From contig VZDJ01000063.1 of NCBI GenBank assembly GCA_008694505.1, forward strand, positions 62,001-126,000: a stretch of 64,000 nucleotides of DNA. Reading direction: 5' to 3'. Made by a program: the position numbers and the translations under genes. Positions 49,028 through 60,691 of the stretch are shown here, one piece after another. Origin of the DNA: Cyanoderma ruficeps. Its lineage: Eukaryota; Chordata; Aves; Passeriformes; Timaliidae. The number at the start of each line of letters is the position of its first letter. The first letter of the stretch is position 1. A model generated the notes under the pieces. The model ran no database searches, was not told the DNA's origin, and worked only from the letters and a program-made list of their open reading frames with translations.

Positions 49028-49581
49028 CACGTACCACTCCTTTTTGGAAATAAAAGACCCGTCGTTCTGCGACACCATGTTCTCGGCCAGGTCGAGCTGC
49101 TCGGGGTCGTACTGGAAGCCGAGTGTCCTCTCGTCGTAAGGTTCGGGGTGGGCCTCGCCCTCGTCCACGGTGAAGTAAGGCCTCTTGGCGTCCTCCTCGT
49201 AGGCTTTGGGGCCGCCCAGCTTGCGCTCTCCTCCTCCTCCTCCTCCTCCTCCATCCTCATCCTCGTCCTCGTAGGTGCTGCCGCCCAAGGGGCCGGGCTT
49301 CTTCTCGTCGTCCGAGTCGTCGGGGTACTGGAGGTTCTGCGCCATGGGCGGGTGGTGCTGCGGGATGCCGGCCTTGCTGTAGCCGTTGCCGTACACGTGC
49401 TTCTTTGTGCTGTAGTCACCCTTGAAGGTGTGACGCCGGCGCCGGAGCACCACAAAGAGCACCACGGCCACCAGCAGGACCAGCGAGACGCCTCCCACTA
49501 CGCCCCCAATCACCGGTGTGGGGATGTTCGGCTGCACCATGGATTTGTGATCATCGATTGGAGACGGGGTGTAGGGAAATT
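49028..49581 (-). CDS. NECTIN1: NECTIN1 exon 6-alpha: transmembrane helix and afadin-binding tail
   Basis: Terminal exon of the classical long isoform. The acceptor TACCCAG|AA completes Glu and gives EFPYTPSPIDDHKS, the membrane stalk. A transmembrane helix follows (IGGVVGGVSLVLLVAVVLFV) with an RRRR stop-transfer signal, then a tail with HTFKGDYSTKKHVYGNGYSK, an acidic and poly-Gly stretch, and the C-terminus SFISKKEWYV. E-W-Y-V is the PDZ ligand by which nectins bind afadin and so link to actin at adherens junctions. It has 184 full codons. With about 25 residues from exon 1 the protein would be about 518 residues, against 517 in human as I recall. Anomaly: the codon after Val (49025-49027) reads TNT and not a stop. 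The N adjoins a run of ten T on this strand, so I read it as an assembly defect. Confidence 0.96.
49228..49278 (-). repeat. NECTIN1: Coding trinucleotide repeat (GGA / GAG-GAT) in exon 6-alpha
   Basis: On the coding strand it encodes EDEDEDGGGGGGGG. Human nectin-1 has a Glu run followed by a Gly run at the same place, as I recall, so length is variable across species. Slippage of a GGA repeat is the likely cause. Confidence 0.85.
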
Positions 49582-52500
49582 CTGGGTAGGAAAAGACAGA
49601 TGGAAAGGGGGAACAGTGTCAAACCATGCGGAAACGCGCCCTCCCCTCCATGCTCTCATTGCCAGTTTGGGCCGGGGCGGGGGGGTGAGGGGGGTGGGAA
49701 GATGAGGGTAAGGAACAGGGAAGGGAAAAACTGGGGAAAGGGGAAGGGGGGTGTCCTCACGGGGGTCAGCTCTGCCTCAGCAAGGGGAAGGTGCCGTGCC
49801 AAGCTGGCCAAGCCTCATGCAGGAGCTCAGAGCAGGCTGGAAGCAGCGGTTTCCCCTCCCCAGGTGTGCTCAGATCCCACCAGCCCCGTGTCTTGAGTCC
49901 GGGCGCGCTCCGTTTTACCGGCTGACAGAATTCCAGTTTCCCAGAGAGTGCTCCTGACAGGCAGCGAGACCCCAAACGCCACCCGAGGGTGGGCACCCAG
50001 CTGCTCAGAGGTGCCGCCAGCTCTGCATCCCTCTCCTCACATCCCAGCCCGGATCAGAAGGCAGGAGCACCCCGTGATCCCCCACCCACCCACAGGTGCC
50101 CTGTGGCTGCACAGAGCCCTCCTGACCCCTTGTGCTGACCCTGCAGACCACCCTCCCACTGCTTCTTCCCCTTCCCTGGCCAGCACAGTGCCACTCCTCC
50201 TGCTAATCTTGCTCCTACAGTTACCCTGACCTATTTAAAAAAAAGAAAAAAAAAGCAATAAATAACTAAAAAAGAGGCAGAGGAAAGAGATGAGAAAGCA
50301 GCTCTCTTCTCTTCCATGCAGTTCAACACCTACACTTTGGCACAGATAAAAGTTTGAGCCAGGACTTCAATCAGCCTTCCTGGGCACAGTTACAGCCCCT
50401 GGCCAAGCTCTGAGCCCGCTGAGCACCCGTGTCCACGAGGCATTAAACACCACATGCTTGTCTCAGCCCCTCACCTGCCTCCCGATTTAAGCAGCAGGGC
50501 CTGGTTAATGCCCTGGGGCAGCCTTGTCTTTGCACAGGAGACCTCTCCCAGTGCTCTTCCCTCCCCCAAGGCCAGCCTGCCAAGCCTGGAGCGTCCCGGC
50601 CTTCACTTTTCCCCCCACAACAGCCCAAGGAGAGGTGCAGAGCCAGCAGCAAACTCAGCATCCCTGAGCACAGCCAGGGCGGGGTGGTGGGGAAAGGGGG
50701 GCTCCAAAGCAGCAGATTGCAAAGGGATGTGAGGCAGTGTCTGCTGCCTGCCCCCCTGCACGTCCCTGCTGGCACCGCTCAGCCCAGCCACTGAGGGAGA
50801 GGGCAGAAAAGAGCTTCCCCCAAGTGAAGGCACTGCGACAGCTGCAGGTTTTGGACAAGGGCACTGAATTCGAGCAATTGCTGGCCTGAGCCATGAATGT
50901 TTTGGGGTTTTTTTTGTGCCTGGAAGATGATTAATTCCTGCCTTTGCTGAAACATCAACCCGACAGCAGCGTGCTGGGTTCTGCAGTGCTGGCTTGCCTG
51001 GAGAGAAGCTCCTGAGGCTGAACCCACACAGAGAGCAGCCCACTGGGCAGAGTGGGCTGGGGGACAGATGGAGGGTCCTGCTGCAGCCAGCATGAGGAGT
51101 GAGATGCTGTGCAGGCAGCATTTTTTTCCCCCAGACAGCCTCTGAGAAGCAGCAAGGGCATGTCTTGCAGCACAGGGAGCCGGGGCTGGGCTGTGCAAAG
51201 CCAAAGCCACATGTTGCATCAACACAAGGCCTGTCCCAGGCAGCTGGTTAATGCAGAGCCTCTCTGCAGGGACACCGGGGACAGTCACGGCCATCCCCTC
51301 GTGGTCCTGCCTGCTGAGGGCTCAGCTTCAACCACACAACACCCACACTGCTCCCTCCACCCCTGCCCAAGTCCTGCTCCTGGCTGTCCCAGCCTCTGTG
51401 GTGCCCAATTCCCAAAGCTGTGCACGGAGCAGGGGAGCACCTGCAGGCTGAGTGGGAGCAGGGGAAGCCCAGCTGGCTCAGCCCCAGGGGCTCCATCTTT
51501 CATCTCCCCACAGCTCTGAAACCTCCTCACACCCCGCTGTTCCCTACAGCAAGGCTGACTGTGCGTGGCCCCACAAAACCCACCCAGAGCAGCCTCAGAC
51601 GTGGTGCAGACCCCTCAAACCACACCGGCCCCTCTGCCTGCAGCTCTGCAGAGCGGATCTCACAGGGGAAGTCTGTGCCTGATTTCTGAAGGAGCTTGGC
51701 CCACTTTCCTGCTAAAACCCTCATTAACAGTCCAGGCTGGATGTGTGAAGAGAAAAGGGGGGATGTGTTCCTACCTTTCTCAGGAGATAGTTATTTTTGC
51801 CCTGTCCTTTGTGCTGCCCACACCTAATGTAGCACCTGCCACCCCTGTGCCACCCCTCTGACACTGCCAACGCCATGGACACGAGCAGGAACACATCCAC
51901 CCATCCATCACNCCCTGGTGCATTTCACCCGTCGCTCAGGCAAGGAACTCTTCCCTCCCCTCATCCCATCCCCATCCTCCTTGCCATGACCCCGTTCCCA
52001 TGCCAGAGAGAACAAACCCAGACTGTGGGAAGGGAGAAAGAGGAAAGACAGGGGGAAGATAACGTGCCAGCAGCCCCACATCACCCACAGATCTTCCTCC
52101 CTCCTCATCCTCCCACGGGGGGTGTGGTGGGTGACCCTGGGGCGGGGTGTGGAGGGGGTCCGGCCATTCCAGAGCCCGGCACTGCCACTGGATGGCGGCA
52201 CAGACCGGGGCTGGCTCCGGAGCAGGGTGGGCTGTGTCACCGCTGTCACCCTCACCGGGATGTGGCTGTGCCCCCCGTGACAAAGTGCCTGGGCACTGGC
52301 AGGTGGTGAGCGGGGACCAGCGTGTCACCTGTCCCCACATCCAGGACATCTGCCAACCCCACAAACTGGGACCCACCCCTCTGCCCGTGCCCGGGGTGCA
52401 AACAGAGCGGCACCAAGGCACAGAAAAGGGAAGTGTGGGAAAAGGATCCCCTTTTTTTTGGTGTCCGAGGGGGGCGTGAAATTCCTGGAAACCGGTGGGA

Positions 52501-55500
52501 TGCCTGAGTGTGCTCGGGGGGGCCCCATGTGAAAAATCCATTAGGAAGAGTCTGGAGAGAATTAAAACCGCTGTGAAAAGCAGCCTGGAGAAACAGGAGA
52601 CAGCGGAGCCCAGGGAGGGGGAACAAGCCAGGCTTTAATGCCAGCATGAAAAGCCTCCCCCCGCCTGCCACCCCCCAGCCCTTATAAAAAGAGGGAGTGC
52701 TGTATGAATAGGAATTAAAGCAGCAACACTATCTGCCCGTGCCCGCCTCTGCCAGCTGTTGCATTCAGCCCAGCTTCCTGTCCCCGTGCCAGCAGCCGGA
52801 CCCCTGGGACAGCAGCTGGGAGAGCAGGGAGACAGGAGGTCACCCCGGGCTCAGCCTGGCACCTGGCCCAGCCCACAGCTTCTCTTTGATCCCTTTGCAA
52901 GGCCCTGGCATTTTCCTGCAGCACCCCAGGGCTCAACAGTGAGGCTACAAACTTCCCCAGCACAAGAGCGGCTTCAAAAGAACAGGTTTTTTTTCTTTAA
53001 AAAATCCCATCTTTCTCTTAATGGCTGTTTTCCAATAAAGATGAGGCGCATGCAAATCATCCCACCTGTCCATCAATCCTTTATCTGGTGCTTTTTTGAA
53101 CCTGCTGGCCAATTTTAGTGCAATGTGAGAGAACGAGCTGAAATTATCCCTGTCAGAAAGCTCCTGGAGATGGCTGGAGTGGGATCCTTGGTAGAGGTGG
53201 GAGCTAAACCTCATTAGACATCAGAGAACCCAGAGGGACAGGAGGCTGCTCCCAGGGGCAGGAAGGGCCCAGATCAGAAAAAGGGTATTTTTAGACACTC
53301 AGTAATTCTTCTGTGATATGCAGATCCAGGGGAAATGAGCTTTCAGAAGCTCTTCTGCTCATCTGCCGGGATATTTTAAAAGACTACTTCCTGTGGACAT
53401 GTTTTTCCTTTAAGTCCCATTACCATCCTTTCCAATCCTAAGGACCAAGGGAAAAGCCAGCACTAGCCCAGATTCTCCCTGTGGCACTGTAGAAAATGTC
53501 AAACTCCATGAGCTGTTGGACATGTGTCAGCCCAAGCTCTTCCAGAAGAGGAAGACTCTGGATTTCCTTCTACCTTGGAAAAAACCAAACATCCGCACAA
53601 TGCGAACGGCAGTTCCAGGGAGGAACAGGAACAGGAATTCCAGCCTATTCCTGGGGCTTCCCAGTTCCCAGGTGGCCTCAGCAAATACAGCAATGGCCCT
53701 GTGGGGTTTGTTTAGGGGCCAGATTGCTGATGGCAAACTTTCCCTGCCGGAACAGCTCACGCCAAATTATCCCGGGACTTTGCTCCCGTGTTAAGTTCTG
53801 TACACAAGGGGAGATAAAGAGAAACCTCGGGACAAAGCTGCAATTTGAGAAGCCCAGAGCACTGCTGACCTCCTCCCTCCCCTCTGCACCCCTGCACGTC
53901 CATCTCCAGCTTTCCAAGGGGTCCTGCTTCCCTCTCCCTCCCGGGGGTTCCTGCAGGGAAAAGGCTGGGGGTGGAAAAACCGCTGGCAACTAATCCAGGA
54001 GTTCAGCAGCTGCCACTGGCGTGTCAGAGTGTGACGGCTCTCAGGCCAGATGCCAAACGTGTCTTAGGCTTTAATCTCTCTCCCAGGTCACCTATCCCCT
54101 GTCAATCAAGGCCTGCTCCCCTCGGGGGCCCTGGCACAGATGTCCCCAGACAGGATGCACAGCCACTCTGGAGGATTAGCATCAGCCAGGCGCCCCCTCG
54201 GGGCTCGCTCCTCTTGGCCCCCCCAGCCCTACATCCTCCCACCTAAATCTGCCCGGCTTCGGGAGCACCTGCTGCAGGGCTTGGGATTTAGGGCTTCCCA
54301 GAAAGGGCTTTCCCGAGCCTGGTGCTGTGTGGCAGCAGCTCCAGCGAGCCCCGGGGGCTGTTTGCAGTGACCTTGCTGGGATGAGAGCGCTGCTGGTGTG
54401 TAAATAACTCCCTGCTGGATGCCAAGAGAATGAGGGGGGGGTCAGCAATCCCTGCCAGCTTTTCCTCCCCCCAGCCTGTGGCACATCCAAGGGCTGCAAA
54501 GCTGCTGGCACTGGCTGCCCCAGCTCTGACAGTCTCCTTCAAAGGTCCATTTGCCTTTTTTTTTTTTCCTTTTCTCCTTGTGCTTCCTCTGGCTGGAGCC
54601 AGTGCTCAAGTGGGTGAATGTCTCCTGCATCCATGCTCTGCTGCACCCAGAAAAGGCCATGATCACGAATCCATGGATTCACATCGTACAAATGCTTTAT
54701 TCCTGCCCTGTGCAGCAGGTCTGGGAAAACCATTTCCATGGCCAGGATGAAAATTGGGAGTCACAGGTGTGAATGTCCATGGGCAGGATGAAAATAGGAT
54801 CACACACATGGGAGTGTCCATGGGCAGGATAAGAATGGGATCACACAGGTGTGAATGTCCCTGGCCAGGATAAAAATGGGATCACACAGGTGTGAATATC
54901 CATTGGGGTCACACACATGGGAATGCCCACAGCCAGGATAAAAACAGGATCACACATATGAATATCCATGACAAAATACAAATGGGATCACACAGGTGTG
55001 ACTGTCCATGGGCAGGATGCAGACTGGGATCACACAGGTGAATATCCATGCCCAGGATGCAGACTGGGATCACCCAGGTGTGACTGTCCATGGGCAGGAT
55101 GCAGACTGGGATCACCCAGGTGAATGTCCACGGCCAGTTCTCTGTGCAGGACCCCACACACGTGCAGTCCAACAGCACAGCCTTTTATTCTGTCACCTAC
55201 CCGCCCGTAATAAATAGTTACATGTCACACTACATGGCTTGCCTGCGACTGACAAAGGTCCTGCAAGGCAGGAGAAGCTATTATGGGAACAGATTGCTGG
55301 AATAAAATATTAAATTTCCACTTATCAATCTCTTTAATGCGCCATAACTCTCATAGAAGCATTCAGCCTTCTCCCTCTGAACAAATTGCCCTCCCCATCA
55401 GGGGTCTAATCCAGCCCTGCACTCTTCCTCTCTGGGGCCTGGAGGGAAGATTTTGGGGGACAAAAGGAGGGGGAACAGGGAGACAGAAGGGGGAAAAGCT

Positions 55501-58074
55501 GCTGCAGGGTTTTCTCCGCATCAGCCTCCTGTGTTGTTTTTTTTTTTCCTCCCAAGGCTGGCTGCTCACTAGATTGAACTCCATTTATTGCATGCAGCTC
55601 TTGAAAGAGGTTTCGTGGTCCACTGACAATCCCTAAATTGCCTGCAAGACCCAAACAAATGTACCTGTAATAGCTGAGCGAGGAGGGCTGAGCCCTCCCC
55701 AGCCCCGGCCTAATCGCTCCTTAGGGAGAGCTGGATAAACATATTCACATCCCATGAATTATTAAAGGATATATATTTTATATTTTTTTTTAATGTGGTG
55801 CAGGCCTGGCCTGTGGGGTTGGCTGTTAATCCCTCCTGGCAGGGCGGCTGTGGGTGTGCCCTTCATTCCCTCTCACCTGACCTCGACACCACAACCAGGA
55901 CCTTTGGGAACCAGCTGAGATTACAGGCAGGCAGACACCAACCCCAACCCCAGAAATCCTGCCAGCCCCCACTTCCTCTGCCAGCCCCCACCTCCTCTGC
56001 CAGCCCTGTGCTGGTGGGGTGTGAGAACCAGTCCTCTAAAAAAAAAACCACCAGGAAAAGAGACAATTCCAAATCCCAGTGTGAGGGGACACACGGCCCC
56101 TCACCTCTGGAGGAGTCCATGCAGGTGAGCTGGTGCAGCCACCACCAGTGGCCCTGCGGTGCTGAGACACCCCCAGAATGGGCAGGAAACACAAGGAAAG
56201 GGCTGTGCCTGCTGCCCTGACACCTCGAGTGATGTGGGGAGGCTGGAGAGGCAGAATGACAGCAGGAAACGGACACAGAGGCTGTGGAGGAATGGGCAGT
56301 GAGAGTCTGTTACTCCTAAAGTCCTCTTCAGTCCCTCTTCCACCTCCTTCTCTGCGCCTGAGGGCTGAGCTGGGAGGTTTTTAAGCTCTGCTCACTGTTC
56401 CAAACGTACCCCAACATTCTGGGCACGGTGTGGGATGGATTTCTGTGGGCAAAGGGAGTCAGCTCAGTCTGTGCCAGGCACTGCCCCAGGAACACCAAGC
56501 TGACAACTCCCCTGGAACGGCCAGCAGCTGATTTTGGCCATGACCTTGCCCTGGTTTTGGGTGGTTGGGCAGGGCTGGGCACAAAGGGCTTTGTTCTTCC
56601 AGTGCTGGCAGAAGAAACAGCCCCCAGAGAAATGCCTGTACCAGGAAGAACTCAGCAGGCAGGGATCCAGGAGGTGTGAATTAAAGACCTGCTACAGTGA
56701 TAATGATCATAAATAAATACCGAGTAATTAGCATCTAATTAGCACATCCCAGCCATTGACCTCCAAGCACTTGGATAGAGGAAGATTAGCCTGGTTTGCC
56801 CACGTTACAGAGAGGGGAACTGAGGTGCTGAGGGTGCCAAACACTGAGCTGTTGCTAATTTTAGCTGCCCCAGACTCTGCTCTGTGCTTGCTCAGCATTT
56901 ACCACCAGGGAAAGCTGTGGAGGGGGCTGGAGTTTCATCACTCTCAGCTCAGACGTCTCCCCAAGGACTGGGCAGCACGAGAGGCTCTGACTGCCCTGGC
57001 CTGGACAGAGGAAGAGGGAACAGCCCTGGCAGCCTGTCCTGTGCTCCCCATGCCCTGCCAGCCCCCAGTGCAGCTCCTTCACCCCGCTGTCCATCCTGTC
57101 CGGGGTGTTTGCAGCCCAGAGCTCGCTGCAGTGAGGCTGTGCTCCACCTCACTGCTCCGAGAGGCACCTCCATCCCTCCTGAGACCCACCAGCCACTGCC
57201 TGATAACCCAAATCGCTCTTTTTACCCCAAAGGAACGGGATAAACGTCCCTTTTCTGCTCTCAGAGCACCCACGGCCGCTTTTCCCCCGTGGTGATGTCT
57301 CGCAATGTCGCTCTGACTTTGAGAAATTGGGTTATTGCCATATGTTATTTCTTCTCTCGAAGCTGTTTCCTGACATGACTTTCTCTCCCTGACACCACCT
57401 AAGCGTGCCCACGTCTTTCCCTCCCTCCTGTGGCCACAGTGCTTTGCAGGCCGTCAGATCCCTTCTGTCTCCTGTGACATCACAGCATCACTTCCCACTG
57501 CCTGCATCCTGGGATGTTCCTCCTTCCTGGAGCCCAGACAAAGCTCCTCAAGCTCCCACAGGAATCCGTGGCAGGCGGGTGAGCGAGTTCACAGAGCAAC
57601 ACTGGAAGGAGCTCAAATGAAGAGTCATGAGAATTGCCCAACACCAGGAACACCAAACACCATCCTGAACCAGTGACTTATCCATCTCCTGCCCTTCTGG
57701 CAGTCCACATCCTCATCCTGCCCCTCGTTCTGATCAATATCTCCCTGACGTCTCTTCGCTGTTAACACCTACAACCATCTCTGAATCCAAAGCAGAAGAC
57801 AAGGGGGGGAACAAATCGATTTGGTGTAAGAGAGGAAAACACCACGAGAGGAAAGGAGAAAAAAAAAAGAAAGAAGCTCCAAAGCAAACCAGTGCAACAC
57901 CACTCCAAAGCCAAGAACTCCGCGGCCCCATGGGCACCACGAGATTCCCACCCCCAAAAGGAGACACTGGAGACTGAGGAGATGGCACTGGTAGAGATGC
58001 CAACTGCTCACACCTTTGTCTCCCTGCCCACCTTCTTCTCCAGGAATCCCAGAGCAGCCCAGGGGCTGTCCTAC
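49582..58074. other. NECTIN1: Intron 5 (alpha transcript)
   Basis: Ends are GTAGGA (58074) and CCCAG (49582). It contains a roughly 41-bp minisatellite (54735-55137), a short 22-bp duplication near 55970-56010, A/T runs and an N at 51912. I see no exon or mobile element that I can name. A repeat-poor AT-rich block lies at about 52960-53220. Confidence 0.7.
54735..55137. repeat. Minisatellite, about 41-bp unit, about 10 copies
   Basis: The unit runs from TCCATGGGCAGGATG to GGGATCACACAGGTGTGAATG. Copies differ by substitutions and by deletions (one is cut to about 27 bp), so it is older and less uniform than the 49-bp repeat at 8642. Confidence 0.95.
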
Positions 58075-58226
58075 CTGTGACATTGACCTCCACCAAGCCC
58101 GAGCGTGTCCCGATGGCGTTGGTGGCCTCGCAGACATAGGTGCCGGCCACACTGTAGGACACGGGCCCTTTGAAGTAGATGGTGTTGTTCTGGATTTCCA
58201 CACTCCCTGGCAGGGTCCCGTTGGGC
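58075..58226 (-). CDS. NECTIN1: NECTIN1 exon 5: C-terminal half of second C2-type domain
   Basis: Completes the third Ig domain. The acceptor CCCCCCAG|G completes Leu and reads PNGTLPGSVEIQNNTIYF, then the second domain cysteine in GTYVCEATNAIGTRSG. Three N-glycosylation sequons are visible (NGT, NNT, NVT). The donor ACA G|GTAGGA leaves phase 1. This phase-1 end is the branch point of the gene: both exon 6-alpha (49581) and the distal transmembrane exon (29356) start with two bases that complete this codon, giving Glu or Asp respectively. Length is 152 nt. Unspliced read-through stays open to a stop at 57734; see findings. Confidence 0.96.
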
Positions 58227-60015
58227 CTGGGGGGGACAGAGACCGTGGTTGAGCCCAGAGGTGACACCCAGCAGCGTCGCAGAGGTGACACCAATGTTCT
58301 GGGTCTGTGTTTGCCCTTGGGCAGGCACAGGAGCCCCTGGAAAATCCCCATTAATGTAGGCAGGAAAGGGACACAACCTGACCCTGTTTTACCCCAACTT
58401 CCTGCCCGTTTCGCTCTCCTGATCAGCCAGTGTTTATTTCAACTCCAACTCAAGGACAGCAGTGTTGATTTAGAGCCCTGCCCGTGTCAGAACAGTCAGG
58501 TAAGTGTGAAACTGGAATAATGCAAAGCTAAACCCGGAGATACAGAAAATAAATGAAAAAAGGCAGATGAAAAAATAAAAAAAAAAGAAAAGCCCCTGTG
58601 TGTTAGGAAAAGACACACATGGCCTGGTTATTCTTAATTACTGAAGCAAAGTAAAGTAATTACTTCTCTTAGGCAATTAAAAATTACTCAAGTAATTCCT
58701 TCCCCTCCTCCCAACCCAAATGTGCACATATTGTCAGCAATTTATAAGAAACAAAAGGGAATAACGGGGGTATAATGAGGATTGTAAAGAAGTGCCTAAA
58801 TGCATGTATTTTGCATGTCTACATATACAGATATGTACAGAAAATACACTTTTCCCAGCTGCATCAAGCCAGTGATCCCAAAGCGGATGGAGAAACACCT
58901 TAATTGTGGTCCTACAGAGCCCAGAACCTACAAAACCAAGAGCACAGCTCAGAAGGGTGGTGAGGATGCCCCAGAGGGCTGCTGCCTCCTCTGACAGCTC
59001 CCCTGACTGCTGCTCATCACCACCCAAATGGGAGGAGAAGGAAAAGCACTGCTGGGCTTCACATTCCAGGCAGCAGCAGAACAGCAGCAGCCCCCAGGAA
59101 GGGGAGGAGGCACAGAAACAGCCTCGAGTGGCATCTCTCCTGCCTTGGGTGCATTTTTTGCCTCTGAGGCTTTCCTGGAAATGTTGTGAGGAACCCAGAG
59201 AGCCCCTCGGAGTTTAAGTCAGACTGGCAGAACCAACAGATGGAGAGAGCTGGGGATGGAGAACTAGGGAAAAAAAGGCAAGAAAAACAATCCTCTTCAG
59301 ACTTTCACTTTGAACAGCCTGATCTGGGAAGTGCAATGAGACAGAATGTGCTCCTTGCAAAGCCATGTGGAGAGCCTCTCTCCTGATGACAAATGCCAGC
59401 TGAAAAGAAGAAAGGATCCATTTGATCTTCCTCTTTTAAAGCTACACGAGTGCTTACAGAGAAGAAAGAGCGGCAGAGAGAACCACATCAGGTTGTACCA
59501 ATTCCCACCTGACTGCCCAGACACCCCTCACTCACTTTTCAAATCCCTTTAGTGTGTTCAGCCAAAAGCTGGAAACCTGAGGACAAGGAATTGTTGCTGT
59601 TTAATGTCAGTCACGTGAGGGGCTGCTGGAGCTGATTCTGGGGAAAGGTTGTTCACACACAGACGAATTTTGTGTTATTTGTGCCCCTTCAAAGCAAGGG
59701 AATCCTGGGTTGTTTCCCAGCTCTGCTGCTGAGACACTCGGTGGTGCTGGGCACATTAATCACCTTGTCACATCTCAGCTGCCTCACGTCACCAGGGCAG
59801 AATATTATCCCAGGGAGGTGAGAAAGGGAAGTTTTCCCTGGATATTGAGGCTGCACTGTGCTGGCAGCCACCTTCACCATGGGCACGGGTTGTACCTCGG
59901 AGTGACACCACTGACACTCATGGGACTGGGCCCCAGGTGACCAGAGGGTGACTGAGGTGTCTGCAGAGGCTTCTTGTCCCTGTGGGGAGGTGACATTTGC
60001 TCTGGGGACACTTAC
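58227..60015. other. NECTIN1: Intron 4
   Basis: Ends are GTAAGT (60015) and CCCAG (58227). An AT-rich, repeat-poor stretch lies at about 58610-58760. No other feature is seen. Confidence 0.8.
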
Positions 60016-60133
60016 AGCTTCCACTCGTAGGTGTGAGCTGGGGGATTGGCATCAGATTTGCAGATCAGCTTCACATCCTTGCGGTTCAGGAACCAGTTGC
60101 CATCAAAGCCCTCGATGGTGACTTCTGGCTCAT
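60016..60133 (-). CDS. NECTIN1: NECTIN1 exon 4: N-terminal half of second C2-type domain
   Basis: Begins after CCCCTGCAG with AT GAG CCA GAA, giving Y-EPEVTIEGFDGNW, a hallmark nectin-1 stretch. The first domain cysteine is in VKLICKSDANPP. It ends TAC GAG TGG AAG CT|GTAAGT, phase 2, so Leu is completed by the first G of exon 5. Length is 118 nt. Splitting the third Ig domain across two exons is the usual nectin gene structure. A purine-rich tandem repeat starts about 40 bp upstream of the acceptor on the coding strand; there it reads as a very long pyrimidine tract. Confidence 0.96.
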
Positions 60134-60691
60134 CTGCAGGGGCAGGGGGAAAGGGAGGACAGCAGGACGGGGAGAGGAGAAAGGAAAGGGTTGTGGGGAA
60201 GGAAAGGGGAGGAAACGAAATGGGAAGAGATGAGGGGACATGGGTGGGAAAAGGAAAGAGGAAAGAGTTGTGGGGAAGGAAAGGAGAGAAATGGAATGGG
60301 AAGAGATGAGGGGGCATGGGTGGGAAAAGGAGAGAGATTAAAAGGAAAGAGGAAACGGTTGTGGGAAAGGGGAGAAAATGAAATAGGAAGAGATGAGGGG
60401 GCAGGAGTGGGAGAAGGAGGGAGAACACGAGGAGGGAAAGACAATGGAACAAGGAATGTGAGAGAGTGCAAAAGAGAGAAGGGCAGCAAAAGGGACATGG
60501 CAGAGGCAGAGAAGGAAGGTAAGAAAAAGAGAAACCCCACGATTATTCCAAAGGATCTTTTCAGTCCCCACTGTCAAAAACAAGACACCAGCCCCTCCAC
60601 CAGCCCAACCCCTCCCCTCACAAACCTCTCTTCTCCCAGGGCGCATCCCCCAGAGCAGAGAGCCCCCCCAGGCGTGCCCAGGCGCCCTTAC
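60134..60691. other. NECTIN1: Intron 3
   Basis: Ends are GTAAGG (60691) and CTGCAG (60134). About half of it is a purine-rich tandem repeat (pyrimidine on the coding strand). Confidence 0.85.
60170..60435. repeat. Purine-rich tandem repeat, 77-91-bp unit, about 3 copies
   Basis: GTTGTGGGGAAGGAAAGG-type starts at 60190, 60267 and 60358. Each unit includes GGGAAGAGATGAGGGG. The strand is almost entirely A/G, which favours triplex-type (H-DNA) structure. Confidence 0.85.

Noticed and set aside
49148..49705. 185-residue plus-strand open frame
   Set aside because: Antisense to exon 6-alpha; its poly-Ser is the complement of the GGA/GAG coding repeat.
54735..55137. Possible repeat-protein gene (periodic open frames both strands)
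   Set aside because: Periodic frames are by-products of a 41-bp unit not divisible by three, with degraded copies and no start or splice context.
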